A stretch of 44,492 nt of DNA from Gammaproteobacteria bacterium UBA4421 (GTDB lineage: Bacteria > Pseudomonadota > Gammaproteobacteria > Pseudomonadales > Azotimanducaceae), in the NCBI GenBank assembly GCA_002389675.1, contig DGQF01000029.1:1042-45533 (forward strand). The letters are read 5' to 3'. Both the position numbers and the translations under genes were made by a program. The notes under the pieces are model-generated. The model was not told the DNA's origin. It searched no databases and was given only the letters and a program-made list of their open reading frames with translations. Below, one piece after another: positions 18,872-28,683 of this stretch (the first letter of the stretch is position 1; each line of letters begins with the position of its first letter).

Positions 18872-18878
18872 CGCATAT

Positions 18879-18903
18879 TGGGAAAAAGTGGAGAATTGTG
18901 GGT
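18879..18903 (+). promoter_or_regulatory. MraZ operator: three TGG(G/A)N repeats with 10-bp phase
   Basis: TGGGA at 18879, TGGAG at 18889 and TGGGT at 18899 start exactly ten bases apart and lie between the promoter and the mraZ start codon. MraZ is known to bind TGGGN direct repeats spaced by five bases upstream of its own gene and to repress the dcw operon. The match in spacing, number and place makes this a strong call; the middle copy deviates by one base. Confidence 0.85.
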
Positions 18904-18923
18904 TTTACCTGCACTAACAGGCC

Positions 18924-19382
18924 GTGTTTCGAGGTATTAGCAACATAAATCTTGACGGTAAGGGCCGAATGGCCTTGCCTGCGCGTAATCGCGAGACCCT
19001 ACAGTTTGCGTGTGAAGGTAAAATTGTGGTCACGATTGACATGCGAGAGCCTTGTCTGTTGCTTTATCCGTTGCCCGATTGGGAAGTTGTGCAGGGTAAG
19101 CTCGAAGGTTTGTCCAATATCAATCCGCAAGCACGGATGTTGCAACGGTTGCTGATCGGGCACGCCACCGATTTAGAATTGGACGCAAATGGTCGAGTTT
19201 TGATTCCCGCTTTGCTCCGTGAATACGCAAAGTTAGAAAAGAAAGTTGTCCTCGTGGGCCAAGGAAACAAGATCGAATTGTGGGCTGAGCAAGAGTGGCG
19301 CGAGCGTATGGAGGGCTGGCTGAACTCCGAGTCGCCCAGCGCTCTGGATACTGGGGAACTATTTGATGGATTGTCGCTGTAA
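18924..19382 (+). CDS. mraZ: Transcriptional regulator MraZ
   Basis: MraZ is a DNA-binding protein with two SpoVT/AbrB-like halves that assembles into rings and represses the dcw cluster. The 152-residue sequence has the paired motifs DGKGRMALPARNR (11-23) and, in the second half, DANGRVLIPALLREYA. GTG is the start, after an AACAGG ribosome site. Its stop overlaps the rsmH start by one base (TAATG). The phased operator upstream indicates autoregulation. Confidence 0.97.
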   Translation: MFRGISNINLDGKGRMALPARNRETLQFACEGKIVVTIDMREPCLLLYPLPDWEVVQGKLEGLSNINPQARMLQRLLIGHATDLELDANGRVLIPALLREYAKLEKKVVLVGQGNKIELWAEQEWRERMEGWLNSESPSALDTGELFDGLSL

Positions 19383-20338
19383 TGGCGCGTTTGGCGCAGG
19401 GCGAACCCCTTGAGCATATTCCTGTGCTGCTTGATGAAGTGGTCAAATACTTGTTGCAGTCCGGTGCCGGAACTTACGTCGATGCCACTTTTGGTCGCGG
19501 TGGCCATAGTCGAGCCCTGCTTGCATCTCTGGATGACACGGCCCGCTTAATTGCAATTGATCGAGATCCAGATGCCGTGGCGCAAGGTCTTCAATTGGCG
19601 GCTTGTGATGCCCGATTCCAGATCGTGCGCGGACGCTTCTCGCAAATGGCTGAAATCGTTACGCAGGTAGGCGCAACCGCTGTGCAAGGCATATTGATGG
19701 ATCTTGGGGTTTCGTCACCTCAACTTGACCATGCGCGACGTGGGTTTAGTTTTCGTTTTTCAGCACCGCTCGATATGCGGATGGATCCGGATGAAGGCGC
19801 CTCTGCCGCGCAATGGCTCAATATTGCGGATGAGCAAGATATCGCACGTGTTCTGAAAACCTATGCCGATGAACGCTACGCCAAACGCATAGCGCGAGCA
19901 ATCCTTGCAGCGCGTCCGTTGGAAACCACAGATCAGCTGGCTGAGGTGGTCGCGGCTGCGGTACCTCATCGTTCTATGCCCGGGAAACACCCGGCGACCA
20001 AAACTTTTCAAGCCATTCGTATCTATATCAACCAAGAAGTTCAAGAGCTGGCGGAAGGCCTGAAAGTAGCGTTTCATCAATTGGCGGCAGGGGGCAGGCT
20101 GGCCGTTATCAGTTTTCATTCGATTGAAGATAGAGCGGTAAAGCATGCTTTTCGTGGTTTAACTCGGCCACCTTCGATGCCCCGGCGGATTCCGATCCCG
20201 CATGCGCAGATGTTGACTTTAGCGTCGGATATTGCCGGACCGGTGCGGCCTTCGCCCAGAGAGCTTGCGCTTAATCCGCGTGCGCGAAGCGCCACGCTGC
20301 GCGTGATTGAAAAGCGAGGTGTTAATGGCCAAGGTTAA
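19382..20338 (+). CDS. rsmH: 16S rRNA N4-cytidine methyltransferase RsmH
   Basis: RsmH (MraW) methylates the N4 of C1402 in 16S rRNA, the same nucleotide that RsmI methylates on its ribose. The 318-residue protein has HIPVLLDEVVKYL at the start, the SAM motif DATFGRGGHSRALL, ILMDLGVSSPQLD, and the C-terminal ISFHSIEDRAVKHAFR. It overlaps mraZ by one base and ftsL by 14 bases. Both C1402 methylase genes lie in this window. Confidence 0.97.
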   Translation: MARLAQGEPLEHIPVLLDEVVKYLLQSGAGTYVDATFGRGGHSRALLASLDDTARLIAIDRDPDAVAQGLQLAACDARFQIVRGRFSQMAEIVTQVGATAVQGILMDLGVSSPQLDHARRGFSFRFSAPLDMRMDPDEGASAAQWLNIADEQDIARVLKTYADERYAKRIARAILAARPLETTDQLAEVVAAAVPHRSMPGKHPATKTFQAIRIYINQEVQELAEGLKVAFHQLAAGGRLAVISFHSIEDRAVKHAFRGLTRPPSMPRRIPIPHAQMLTLASDIAGPVRPSPRELALNPRARSATLRVIEKRGVNGQG

Positions 20339-20624
20339 ATCCCGAGGTTTGCAGAAAGAAAGATGGTTGTGGTCCAGCCTATTTTTTCTATTGCTCACAA
20401 TCACCGCTTGGACCGGTTTGAGTTTGGTTGATGTTGTCCACGAAACCCGAGGGTTGTATGGCGATTTGGGCAACATTCAGAAGGAGCAAGATTTTCTGCT
20501 CAACGAGCTCAGTCGGCTGACGTTAGAGCAAGGTGCGCTGGGGAGTATGCAAAATATTGAAGCGGTGGCTGTCTCGGAGTTGGATATGTTGTTTCCAGAT
20601 CGAGTTGAACAGGTGCTTGAGTGA
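20325..20624 (+). CDS. ftsL: Cell division protein FtsL
   Basis: FtsL is a bitopic inner-membrane protein that forms the FtsQLB complex and activates FtsWI. The ATG at 20325 is preceded by GAGG and lies within the end of rsmH; the in-frame TTG at 20307 is less likely. The 99-residue protein has a short basic cytoplasmic tail (14 residues), a membrane helix (about 15-36) and a periplasmic coiled coil with regularly placed leucines. FtsB is not encoded here. It overlaps ftsI by four bases. Confidence 0.9.
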   Translation: MAKVKSRGLQKERWLWSSLFFLLLTITAWTGLSLVDVVHETRGLYGDLGNIQKEQDFLLNELSRLTLEQGALGSMQNIEAVAVSELDMLFPDRVEQVLE

Positions 20625-22303
20625 GTATGTGGCGCCACCACTTGTTGGTCATCTTATTTATTGCCGCAGTGGTGGGGTTGTGCGGCCGAGTGGTGTTTTT
20701 GTCGGTTACGGATCGTGCATTTTTGCAAGGCCAAGGGGATGCACGGTCAATACGTAACGAGCGTATACCGGGTATGCGGGGGGTGATTTATGACCGGCAT
20801 GGCAGGGCTTTGGCTGTCAGCACGCCGGTTTTTTCAGTTTCTACTGACCCAAGCCGGGCGCAGTTTGATGAAAGACAGATGGACACGCTCGCGGAACTGT
20901 TGAACCAATCTGTGTCAACACTTCAAGCCCGAATCGCTAACGTCGAACGAAAGTTTGTTTATTTAAAACGCAGGGTTAGCTGGCATGACGCCGAAAAAAT
21001 CCGGGCTGCAAAACTGGATCACGTCTACCTCCAATCGGAATATCGTCGTTATTATCCCGCCGCTGAGACAGCAGCTCACCTAGTAGGCGTTACCAACATA
21101 GACGATAAAGGGGTGGAGGGCAGCGAGTATGCGTTTGATCAGCAGCTCAAAGGACGCGATGGCCGTAAGACGGTCCTCAAAGATCTCCACGGTAATATCA
21201 TTCGGGATCTCCAATACAAGCAAGCGCCGGTCTTTGGTCAGGATCTTAATCTCAGTATTGACCTGCGCCTGCAGTTTTTAGCCTATCGTGAATTGAAATC
21301 TGCAATTGTCAGTCATGGCGCGAAGTCGGGGTCGCTGGTGATTCTTGAGGTTCAAAGTGGTGAAGTTCTAGCGCTTGTCAATCAGCCATCCTACAACCCC
21401 AACGACATCCCCAGTCAACTTCAAGGTATGCGTAATCGCGCAATCACAGATACCTACGAGCCCGGTTCAACGATCAAGCCTTTTGCGGCGTTGGCTGCTC
21501 TTGAATCTGGTCGTTACGACCGTCGTACTGTGATAGATACCAGTCCCGGTTATTTACATGTGGGTGCCAAATTAATTTCTGACCCCGTGAATTATGAGGT
21601 CTTAACTTTAGCGGAGTCTTTGGCGAAATCCAGTCAGGTGGCATTTGTCAAAGTCGCGCTTGATCTGGAGGAAGATGCTGTTTTTGATGTGATTCAACGC
21701 GCCGGTATCGGCGAACCAGTGGGTACAGGTTTGCCCGGTGAACAAGTTGGATTTCTAGACGGTTCGCAATTGCGTTACCCGCAAGTCCGTATGGCCCTGG
21801 CCTATGGCTATGGTCTGTCGTTGACTCCGTTACAGATGGCGCAGGCTTATCTCACGCTGGCCACGGCGGGTGAAAAAATGGCCGTGTCGATGCTGCATAG
21901 GCCTGACAGAACCCCAGAGCGAGAACGCGTGTTTGACAAACGGATTGTCCAAGAAGTGGTTTCCATGATGGAGGGGGTAACGCTTGAAGGCGGTACTGCA
22001 CAGAGTGCTCGGGTGCCTGGTTATCGAGTTGCGGGTAAAACCGGCACGGCGCGGATCGTTGGCCCTAGTGGCTACGACGATGAACGACATGTTGCTTGGT
22101 TTGCGGGCCTCGTGCCGGTGAGTGACCCACGCCTGGTGGTGGTCGTTTTGGTTAACGATCCCAAAGCTGGTCTCAGCGGAGGTGGCGCAGTTGCCGCCCC
22201 GGTATTTGCGCGCGTGGCGCAGCGCAGTCTGCGATTACTAGGTGTTCCCGCAGATGCGCAGGTTGCTGCCGCGCCGGGTTCTGGCGATAAGGTGCGCGGA
22301 TAG
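20621..22303 (+). CDS. ftsI: Septal peptidoglycan transpeptidase FtsI (PBP3)
   Basis: FtsI crosslinks septal peptidoglycan together with the glycosyltransferase FtsW. The 560-residue protein has one N-terminal membrane helix (about 8-28), a pedestal domain and a transpeptidase domain with the active serine S283 in STIK (283-286) and the KTG triad at 473-475. The second catalytic motif, normally S-x-N, reads S337-S338-Q339 here; the codon is CAG at 21635-21637. The rest of the domain looks intact. The start is GTG at 20621, with an in-frame ATG two codons later. Confidence 0.96.
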   Translation: MSMWRHHLLVILFIAAVVGLCGRVVFLSVTDRAFLQGQGDARSIRNERIPGMRGVIYDRHGRALAVSTPVFSVSTDPSRAQFDERQMDTLAELLNQSVSTLQARIANVERKFVYLKRRVSWHDAEKIRAAKLDHVYLQSEYRRYYPAAETAAHLVGVTNIDDKGVEGSEYAFDQQLKGRDGRKTVLKDLHGNIIRDLQYKQAPVFGQDLNLSIDLRLQFLAYRELKSAIVSHGAKSGSLVILEVQSGEVLALVNQPSYNPNDIPSQLQGMRNRAITDTYEPGSTIKPFAALAALESGRYDRRTVIDTSPGYLHVGAKLISDPVNYEVLTLAESLAKSSQVAFVKVALDLEEDAVFDVIQRAGIGEPVGTGLPGEQVGFLDGSQLRYPQVRMALAYGYGLSLTPLQMAQAYLTLATAGEKMAVSMLHRPDRTPERERVFDKRIVQEVVSMMEGVTLEGGTAQSARVPGYRVAGKTGTARIVGPSGYDDERHVAWFAGLVPVSDPRLVVVVLVNDPKAGLSGGGAVAAPVFARVAQRSLRLLGVPADAQVAAAPGSGDKVRG

Positions 22304-23763
22304 TGTTACCTCATTTGCACCACCACCCAGAGTTGTCTGGTGTGACGTTGACAGGTCTATGTGAACATACAGCCGAAGTTAAGGCTGGATATGGCTTTAT
22401 TGGTGTTGCGCCGTCGCTTGAAGTGCTGCAAGCGCATTGCCTGGCTGCAGCGCAAGCTGGTGCTCGAGCACTGATCGTTGACGCGCCGGACATCGATACT
22501 GATCTGTTCTGTGTGCCCTGTGTGCAGGTGCCAGGCATCGCCGAAAAACGCGCTCAGCTGGCTGCTGAATTTTACGATTTTCCAAGCAAAAAGCTGTTAT
22601 GCGTGGGGGTAACGGGTACCAACGGTAAAACGTCCGTGGCGCATCATATTGCCGATTTGAGTTCGCGATTGGGGCGACCAATGGGCTACAGCGGCACTTT
22701 AGGCTGGGGGCATTTAGACGCTTTGGATCAACCGTCCGATTTGTCGATGACCACAGCCAATGCAGTGGCCTTACAGCGCCAGATGGCTGACATGGTAAAC
22801 GCTGGCCTGCACGGGGTAGCCTTGGAGGTCAGTTCACATGCACTGTCTCAGGGGCGAGTCGCGCAGATTCACTTTGACTATGCCGTGTTTACCAACCTGA
22901 CACGTGATCACCTAGATTATCACGGTTCCCTTGAAGCGTACGGGCAGGCCAAGCAAACCTTGTTTATGTGGCCGGGTTTGCAGGGTGTCATCATCAACGC
23001 AGGCGATCCGTTTGGTCAGGCGTTGATTAAAAGCGTCAAAGCACCCGTGACCACTTATGGCGGAGAAGGCCAATGGTCCTGGTGCTCCGGCACGGATGAT
23101 GTTGGCCTTAATGTTTCCTGGCGGACTCCAGAGGGTGAATTTGAAACTCGATTGTCGAGTATGGCCGACTTTGTAGTGGCGAATTTAACGGCAGCAATGG
23201 CTGTTTTAGTGGCGAGCGGTTTCCCGGTTAAGGCGGTAATTGAACAGGTTGATCGGGTACGTAATGTACCGGGGCGGTTAGAACGTATTGGTGTGTCGAT
23301 TAAGCAGCCGAAAGTTGTCGTTGATTATGCGCATACCCCTGATGCATTGGCGAAAGTGTTGTCAGGACTGAGATCATTTTGTCAGGGTCGACTGTTTTGT
23401 GTTGTTGGCTGTGGAGGTGATCGTGATCGGGGCAAACGACCGCAAATGGGCGCTGTAGCTGCCGCTGGTGCTGATCGGGTTTGGCTGACGTCAGACAACC
23501 CGCGCAGTGAGGCCCCCGAGGCCATTATCCGCCAAATGCTTGCGGGTGCGGATGCCGTTGGAACAAAGAACCCTACCTGTGCTGAGATGACTGTCCAAGT
23601 TGATCGAGCAGCAGCGATTCGTGCTGCATTGTGCGCAGCAGAACCCATTGATGTGGTGCTTGTTGCCGGTAAAGGCCATGAAACGTTCCAAGAGATTGGC
23701 GCCCACCGCTTACCTTTTGACGACCGGCTGGTTGCGCAACAGGTGCTCGAGGAATTGATCTGA
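22303..23763 (+). CDS. murE: UDP-MurNAc-tripeptide synthetase MurE
   Basis: MurE adds the third stem-peptide residue to UDP-MurNAc-L-Ala-D-Glu. The ATP motif GTNGKT is at 105-110, the probable carbamylated lysine is K217, and DNPR at 398-401 marks the enzyme as specific for meso-diaminopimelate. The 486-residue length and the C-terminal end [10 protein letters not shown]...[17 protein letters not shown] are normal, so there is no fused MurF. The GTG start overlaps the ftsI stop; the MurE stop overlaps the mraY start (TGATG), leaving no room for murF. Confidence 0.97.
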   Translation: MLPHLHHHPELSGVTLTGLCEHTAEVKAGYGFIGVAPSLEVLQAHCLAAAQAGARALIVDAPDIDTDLFCVPCVQVPGIAEKRAQLAAEFYDFPSKKLLCVGVTGTNGKTSVAHHIADLSSRLGRPMGYSGTLGWGHLDALDQPSDLSMTTANAVALQRQMADMVNAGLHGVALEVSSHALSQGRVAQIHFDYAVFTNLTRDHLDYHGSLEAYGQAKQTLFMWPGLQGVIINAGDPFGQALIKSVKAPVTTYGGEGQWSWCSGTDDVGLNVSWRTPEGEFETRLSSMADFVVANLTAAMAVLVASGFPVKAVIEQVDRVRNVPGRLERIGVSIKQPKVVVDYAHTPDALAKVLSGLRSFCQGRLFCVVGCGGDRDRGKRPQMGAVAAAGADRVWLTSDNPRSEAPEAIIRQMLAGADAVGTKNPTCAEMTVQVDRAAAIRAALCAAEPIDVVLVAGKGHETFQEIGAHRLPFDDRLVAQQVLEELI

Positions 23764-24845
23764 TGTTGTTGTGGCTTACAGATTATCTGACAATTTTTGA
23801 TGGCGGCTTTTCGGTATTTCGGTATTTGACGCTGCGGACCATGATCAGTGTCATGACCGCTTTTTTTGTGTCGGTGATGATAGGCCCCTACGTCATTGCC
23901 AAATTAGGATCATTACAGCTCAGCCAGACGGTGCGCGATGACGGTCCTGAAAGTCATCTGAGCAAGACTGGCACCCCCACCATGGGAGGGGTGTTAATTT
24001 TAATGGTGATTTTAATCACAACCTTGTTGTGGGCTGATCTTGGCTCCCGTTACATATGGGTGGTTTTGTTCACTACTACGGCTTTTGGCCTGATTGGTTT
24101 AGCAGATGATCTCTTAAAGATTTGGCGTAAAAACAGCGCCGGTTTAGTGCCACGGTGGAAGTGTTTTTGGCAGTCCGTTGTAGCGATGATTGCGACCATT
24201 TATTTGTTCGCTTCAGCGCAGACACCCGCAGAAACAAACTTAATTGTTCCGTTCTTTAAGGACGTAACCATTCCATTGGGCCTGGGGTTTGTGGTGCTGG
24301 GTTATCTGATTATTGTTGGCATGAGCAATGCGGTAAATCTAACCGATGGGCTAGACGGTTTAGCCGTTCTGCCTGTAGTTCTGGTGAGTGCGGCTCTCGG
24401 CCTAATCGCTTATGTCGCAGGCAATGTTGAGTTTTCTGACTACCTACAAATTCCTTATATTGCCGGTGCTGGGGAGTTGTCGATTTTCTGCGGTGCCCTC
24501 ATTGGCGCTGGGCTGGGTTTTCTTTGGTTCAATACCTATCCAGCTCAGGTGTTCATGGGAGACGTCGGGTCGTTAGCGCTGGGGGCGGCTTTGGGTGTAG
24601 TGGCCATTATTGTTCGCCATGAAATTGTGCTGTTGATCATGGGCGGATTATTTGTTCTGGAGACGGCCAGCGTCATCGTGCAGGTAGCTTCCTTTCGACT
24701 GACGGGAAAACGTGTTTTTCGGATGGCACCCATCCACCATCACTTCGAACTCAAGGGTTGGCCTGAACCGCGGGTAATTGTGCGTTTTTGGATCATCACC
24801 TTGATTTTGGTCACGATTGGTTTGTCTACGTTGAAGTTGCGGTAG
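23763..24845 (+). CDS. mraY: Phospho-MurNAc-pentapeptide transferase MraY
   Basis: MraY moves phospho-MurNAc-pentapeptide from UDP to undecaprenyl phosphate, forming lipid I in the inner membrane. The 360-residue protein has about ten hydrophobic helices and the conserved [11 protein letters not shown] aspartates, [14 protein letters not shown], and the [15 protein letters not shown] histidine loop. It is coupled to murE (overlap TGATG) and separated from murD by seven bases. Its substrate needs MurF and Ddl products, which are not encoded nearby. Confidence 0.97.
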   Translation: MLLWLTDYLTIFDGGFSVFRYLTLRTMISVMTAFFVSVMIGPYVIAKLGSLQLSQTVRDDGPESHLSKTGTPTMGGVLILMVILITTLLWADLGSRYIWVVLFTTTAFGLIGLADDLLKIWRKNSAGLVPRWKCFWQSVVAMIATIYLFASAQTPAETNLIVPFFKDVTIPLGLGFVVLGYLIIVGMSNAVNLTDGLDGLAVLPVVLVSAALGLIAYVAGNVEFSDYLQIPYIAGAGELSIFCGALIGAGLGFLWFNTYPAQVFMGDVGSLALGAALGVVAIIVRHEIVLLIMGGLFVLETASVIVQVASFRLTGKRVFRMAPIHHHFELKGWPEPRVIVRFWIITLILVTIGLSTLKLR

Positions 24846-24852
24846 CGGAGAC

Positions 24853-26172
24853 ATGAATGAACGTGTTGCAGTCATTGGCTTTGGTGTTACGGGTGAATCT
24901 GTGGTGCGCCATCTGTTGAGACAGTCAGCAAAAATCACGGTAATCGATACGCGCGCGCCGCGCGCGGTTGATTTTAGCGGCGTTGAATTTCTCTGGAATA
25001 CACAACATTGGCCAAGTCTGTCCGTGGACTATGCGGTTGTGAGTCCTGGATTGTCGATGGATTCATCTTTGGTGGCCGGCGCGCGGGCCTCGGGTGTAAA
25101 GCTGGTGAGTGATATCGATTTATTTTTTCAATCCGTAACCGTACCTGTCATTGGTGTTACAGGTACCAATGGGAAAAGCACGGTGACGTCATTGGTGGGT
25201 CACTTGTTGCAATCGCAGGGCTTTTCCTGCGGTATTGGCGGAAACATTGGTGTGGCGGCGTTGGATATTATCGACGCGCGTCACGAGGTCTATGTGCTCG
25301 AATTGTCCAGTTTTCAATTGGAGCGCAGCGAACTGCATCGGTTTTATGCGGCCGCGATTTTAAATGTTACCCAAGATCATCTAGACCAGCATCAAGACAT
25401 GGCGTGTTATCTGAACAGTAAACGCCGTATATATGCGCGCGCAGAGCGTGTGGTTTACAGCCGCTCAGATGATCGGACCTGCCCGCCAGATCCGCGAATT
25501 GGGATCACTTTTGGTGAAGATATACCCCCAACCGCCAATGATTGGGGAATTAGAACATCAGACCACAAGGCTCATTTAGCCCGGGGGCATGCGCTGATTT
25601 GCGCCCTTGATGACTTACCCCTGGCTGGCGCGCATAACCACCAGAATGTTCTGGCCGCTTGTGCGTTGGTTGACACATTTGTTGCACAAGACAGCCTCGC
25701 TCAGCCACTGATGATGTTCGACGGTTTGCGCCACCGATTTGAGAAGGTTGCTGAAATTGACAAGGTAGCGTTTGTTAATGATTCAAAAGCGACCAATCCC
25801 GGTGCAACTTTGGCCGCGCTTAAGGGTATACCGAAGCGCAATCAGGTCATTTTGATTGCGGGTGGTCAGGCCAAAGGCGCTGACTTGCAGCCGTTGAAAA
25901 CTGTGCTCAAGGACCGCGTCCGTCACCTACTCACCTTGGGGAGTGACGGGCCGCAGCTGGAGGGTTTGGCCCTGCAGTCCGGAATTATGACAACCGCGGT
26001 GTCGGATATTGAACAGGCGGTTATTTTGGCGAAGCGGCTTGCGGGGCCAGGAGACTTGGTATTGTTGTCGCCAGCATGCGCCAGCTTGGATATGTTTATT
26101 AGCTATGCTGAGCGCGGTGATCGGTTCACCGAAGCGGTGCGGGCTATAAATACCGTTGAAGGGGCCGCCTGA
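24853..26172 (+). CDS. murD: UDP-MurNAc-L-alanine:D-glutamate ligase MurD
   Basis: MurD adds D-glutamate to UDP-MurNAc-L-alanine in the cytoplasm. The N-terminal Rossmann-like start is VIGFGVTGESVVRHLL, the ATP loop GTNGKST is at 104-110, and later family segments include NVTQDHLDQH, FVNDSKATNPGATLAAL and LLSPACASLDMF. The 439-residue length is standard. The stop overlaps the ftsW start by one base (TGATG). Confidence 0.96.
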   Translation: MNERVAVIGFGVTGESVVRHLLRQSAKITVIDTRAPRAVDFSGVEFLWNTQHWPSLSVDYAVVSPGLSMDSSLVAGARASGVKLVSDIDLFFQSVTVPVIGVTGTNGKSTVTSLVGHLLQSQGFSCGIGGNIGVAALDIIDARHEVYVLELSSFQLERSELHRFYAAAILNVTQDHLDQHQDMACYLNSKRRIYARAERVVYSRSDDRTCPPDPRIGITFGEDIPPTANDWGIRTSDHKAHLARGHALICALDDLPLAGAHNHQNVLAACALVDTFVAQDSLAQPLMMFDGLRHRFEKVAEIDKVAFVNDSKATNPGATLAALKGIPKRNQVILIAGGQAKGADLQPLKTVLKDRVRHLLTLGSDGPQLEGLALQSGIMTTAVSDIEQAVILAKRLAGPGDLVLLSPACASLDMFISYAERGDRFTEAVRAINTVEGAA

Positions 26173-27272
26173 TGGCTGTTTCTTACCCGTCCATCCGCGT
26201 GGCGCCTATTGTCATCTCCTGTTTGCTGTTAATCGTTTTTGGCGTGGTCATGATCGGCTCAGCTTCTGTTGTAGAGGGACGCCGTTTCCTCAACTTACAT
26301 TTGGTTTATCTGGGTATTGCAGCGTTGGTGAGCACCTGTGTATTTGCTGCGCCCTCAAGGCTATGGCACAAGATTTATCTGTTTGGCTGGATTGGTTCAA
26401 TGGCTGTTGCCATTGCGGTTCTGCTTCCGGGTATCGGTCACGAGGTGAACGGCGCTTCCCGTTGGATTCGCTATGGGCCTGCCTCTATACAGGCATCTGA
26501 AGTCGCCAAATTTGGCCTGTGTGTGTTTCTGGCCGGTTATTTAAGTCGCTACCATGCCCGGCTAGAGTTTGACGCAAAGGTACTTTTTTTGCCGGTGACG
26601 CTCATAGGAATTGTGTTTCTTCTGTTGGTCGCCGAGCCGGATTTGGGGTCAGCTGTGGTGATCGGCACGGCTTCGCTGGGCGTGATGTTTATGGCGGGCG
26701 CAAAATTGCGTCATCTGTGTTTGATTATTTTTTTGGCCCTACTTCTGCTGCTGCTGTTGGTCTGGATCGCGCCCTATCGTATGCAGCGTTTAATCGCCTT
26801 TCTTGACCCTTGGTCTGTGGCTTTTGGTAGTGGTTATCAGCTAACGCAGGCTTTGATCGCTTTTGGAAGAGGCGGTGTATTTGGTTTAGGTTTAGGTGAG
26901 GGTGTACAAAAATTATTTTATTTGCCCGAAGCTCATAACGATTTTATCTTTTCTGTTGTGGCCGAAGAGCTGGGGGCCATTGGAGTCATCCTATTGGCTT
27001 TGGTTTCTTCCTACTTGGTGTTGCAGCTCTTTCTTTTGGCCCGCCAAAACGCCGCGCGCAAGGCGCACTTTGCCGCCGTCGTCGCTTATTTCACCGGACT
27101 GGTTCTGGGCTTACAGTTTTTAGTTAATCTGGGGGTTAATGCAGGAGTTTTGCCGACGAAAGGGTTGACCCTGCCGTTTGTGAGTTATGGGGGCAACAGC
27201 TTAGTCATATCTTGTGCACTTGTGGCGCTGACATTGCGCGCTTCTATGGAAAAGGTCGATGCCAGTGGCTGA
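26172..27272 (+). CDS. ftsW: Septal peptidoglycan glycosyltransferase FtsW
   Basis: FtsW is the SEDS-family polymerase that makes septal glycan from lipid II and pairs with FtsI. The 366-residue protein has about ten membrane helices, [32 protein letters not shown], the LDPW motif with the putative catalytic aspartate, and [11 protein letters not shown]. It is shorter than E. coli FtsW (414 residues), mainly at the N-terminus, where the first helix begins after about ten residues. It overlaps murC by 14 bases, so murG is not between them. Confidence 0.95.
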   Translation: MAVSYPSIRVAPIVISCLLLIVFGVVMIGSASVVEGRRFLNLHLVYLGIAALVSTCVFAAPSRLWHKIYLFGWIGSMAVAIAVLLPGIGHEVNGASRWIRYGPASIQASEVAKFGLCVFLAGYLSRYHARLEFDAKVLFLPVTLIGIVFLLLVAEPDLGSAVVIGTASLGVMFMAGAKLRHLCLIIFLALLLLLLLVWIAPYRMQRLIAFLDPWSVAFGSGYQLTQALIAFGRGGVFGLGLGEGVQKLFYLPEAHNDFIFSVVAEELGAIGVILLALVSSYLVLQLFLLARQNAARKAHFAAVVAYFTGLVLGLQFLVNLGVNAGVLPTKGLTLPFVSYGGNSLVISCALVALTLRASMEKVDASG

Positions 27273-28683
27273 CCTAATTGATTATAGCGTGCCTGAGATG
27301 GGCCGGATTCGCCACATTCATTTTGTGGGGATTGGCGGTGCAGGCATGTGTGGTATTGCGGAGGTGCTGCTGAATCAGGGTTATTGCGTCTCTGGTTCTG
27401 ATATAAAAGCCAGTGGTGCAACGCAGCGGTTGCAGCAGAAAGGCGCGAGGATATTCATAGGTCACGATGCGTCTCAGGTTGAACATGCCGATGTGGTGGT
27501 GAGTTCCAGTGCGGTGAGCGAGGATAATCCTGAAGTGCTTGCTGCGCGCGCAGGTTCAACACCGGTAATTCCGCGCGCGGAGATGCTCGGGGAGTTGATG
27601 CGTTATCGGCATGGTATTGCTGTGGCCGGGACGCATGGAAAAACGACAACAACCAGCCTGGTGACGGAGATTTTTCGCTCTGCTGGTTTATCTCCTACAT
27701 TTGTGATCGGCGGCTTGCTCAACAGCGCTGGCTCGAATGCGGAAATGGGTGCGGGGCGTTACCTGATTGCTGAAGCGGACGAATCGGATGCTTCATTTTT
27801 AAAGCTACAGCCAATGTCCGCGGTCATTACCAATATCGACCGAGATCACATGGCGACTTACGGCAATAATTTTGCGACGTTAAAGGACAGTTTTGTTGAA
27901 TTTGTCCACCGCCTACCGTTTTATGGCTCTGTCGTTTTGTGCCTAGATGATCCGGAAGTTGCGGAAATCATGCCAAGATTGGCACGCCCTATGTTGACTT
28001 ATGGGTTGTCGTCTGAGGCTGATTTTCGTGCAGTTAACGTCAGGGTTGAAGATTCACGTTGGCATTTCGAGGTTGCGCGGCGGGGTGGGCATAGTCCGTT
28101 ATCGGTCAGCTTGGCGATCCCCGGTGCACACAATGTACTCAATGCGCTAGCGGCGATTGCCATTGCAACAGATGAAGGCATTCCAGACCACTTTATTACA
28201 CAAGGTCTCTCTGGATTTGCCGGTGTTGACCGCCGTTTTCAGGTCACACCTGCCTTGAGCGTCCGGGAGCGGGTTTTAACGCTCGTCGACGACTACGGGC
28301 ATCATCCCACTGAGGTGAATGCGGTAATCGATACCGCCCGCCAAATTTGGCCCGAGAAACGTCTGGCGATGATTTATCAGCCCCATCGTTACTCGCGAAC
28401 ACGGGATTTGTTTGAAGATTTTGTTCGTGTGTTGTCCAAGGTAGATGACTTGCTATTGCTCGATGTCTACGCGGCAGGTGAGCTGCCCATTTCAGGCGCA
28501 GACGGCCACGCCCTGTGTCAAGCCATTCGCCAGCGCGGTTTGGTAAGTCCCGTATTTGCACAAACAACTGATGAAGCGTTGACGTTGTTGAGCACTTTCT
28601 GTGCTGAAGTTGACGTTCTCATGGTTCAAGGTGCTGGTAACGTCAGTCAGATTTCTAATCAACTGAGGTCCTCAGATGTTTAG
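27259..28683 (+). CDS. murC: UDP-N-acetylmuramate:L-alanine ligase MurC
   Basis: MurC adds L-alanine to UDP-MurNAc, the first stem-peptide residue. The 474-residue protein has [17 protein letters not shown] (21-37), ATP loop GTHGKTTT (124-131), [10 protein letters not shown] and the C-terminal [16 protein letters not shown]. The ATG at 27259 lies inside the end of ftsW; a GTG two codons later is an alternative. It overlaps ftsQ by eight bases, which leaves no room for murB or ddlB. Confidence 0.97.
   Translation: MPVADLIDYSVPEMGRIRHIHFVGIGGAGMCGIAEVLLNQGYCVSGSDIKASGATQRLQQKGARIFIGHDASQVEHADVVVSSSAVSEDNPEVLAARAGSTPVIPRAEMLGELMRYRHGIAVAGTHGKTTTTSLVTEIFRSAGLSPTFVIGGLLNSAGSNAEMGAGRYLIAEADESDASFLKLQPMSAVITNIDRDHMATYGNNFATLKDSFVEFVHRLPFYGSVVLCLDDPEVAEIMPRLARPMLTYGLSSEADFRAVNVRVEDSRWHFEVARRGGHSPLSVSLAIPGAHNVLNALAAIAIATDEGIPDHFITQGLSGFAGVDRRFQVTPALSVRERVLTLVDDYGHHPTEVNAVIDTARQIWPEKRLAMIYQPHRYSRTRDLFEDFVRVLSKVDDLLLLDVYAAGELPISGADGHALCQAIRQRGLVSPVFAQTTDEALTLLSTFCAEVDVLMVQGAGNVSQISNQLRSSDV

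Noticed and set aside
22303..23763. MurE-MurF fusion to explain the missing murF
   Set aside because: The frame is 486 residues with a single Mur ligase domain and a normal MurE end (GKGHETF and the following C-terminal helix). No second GTNGKT motif is present.
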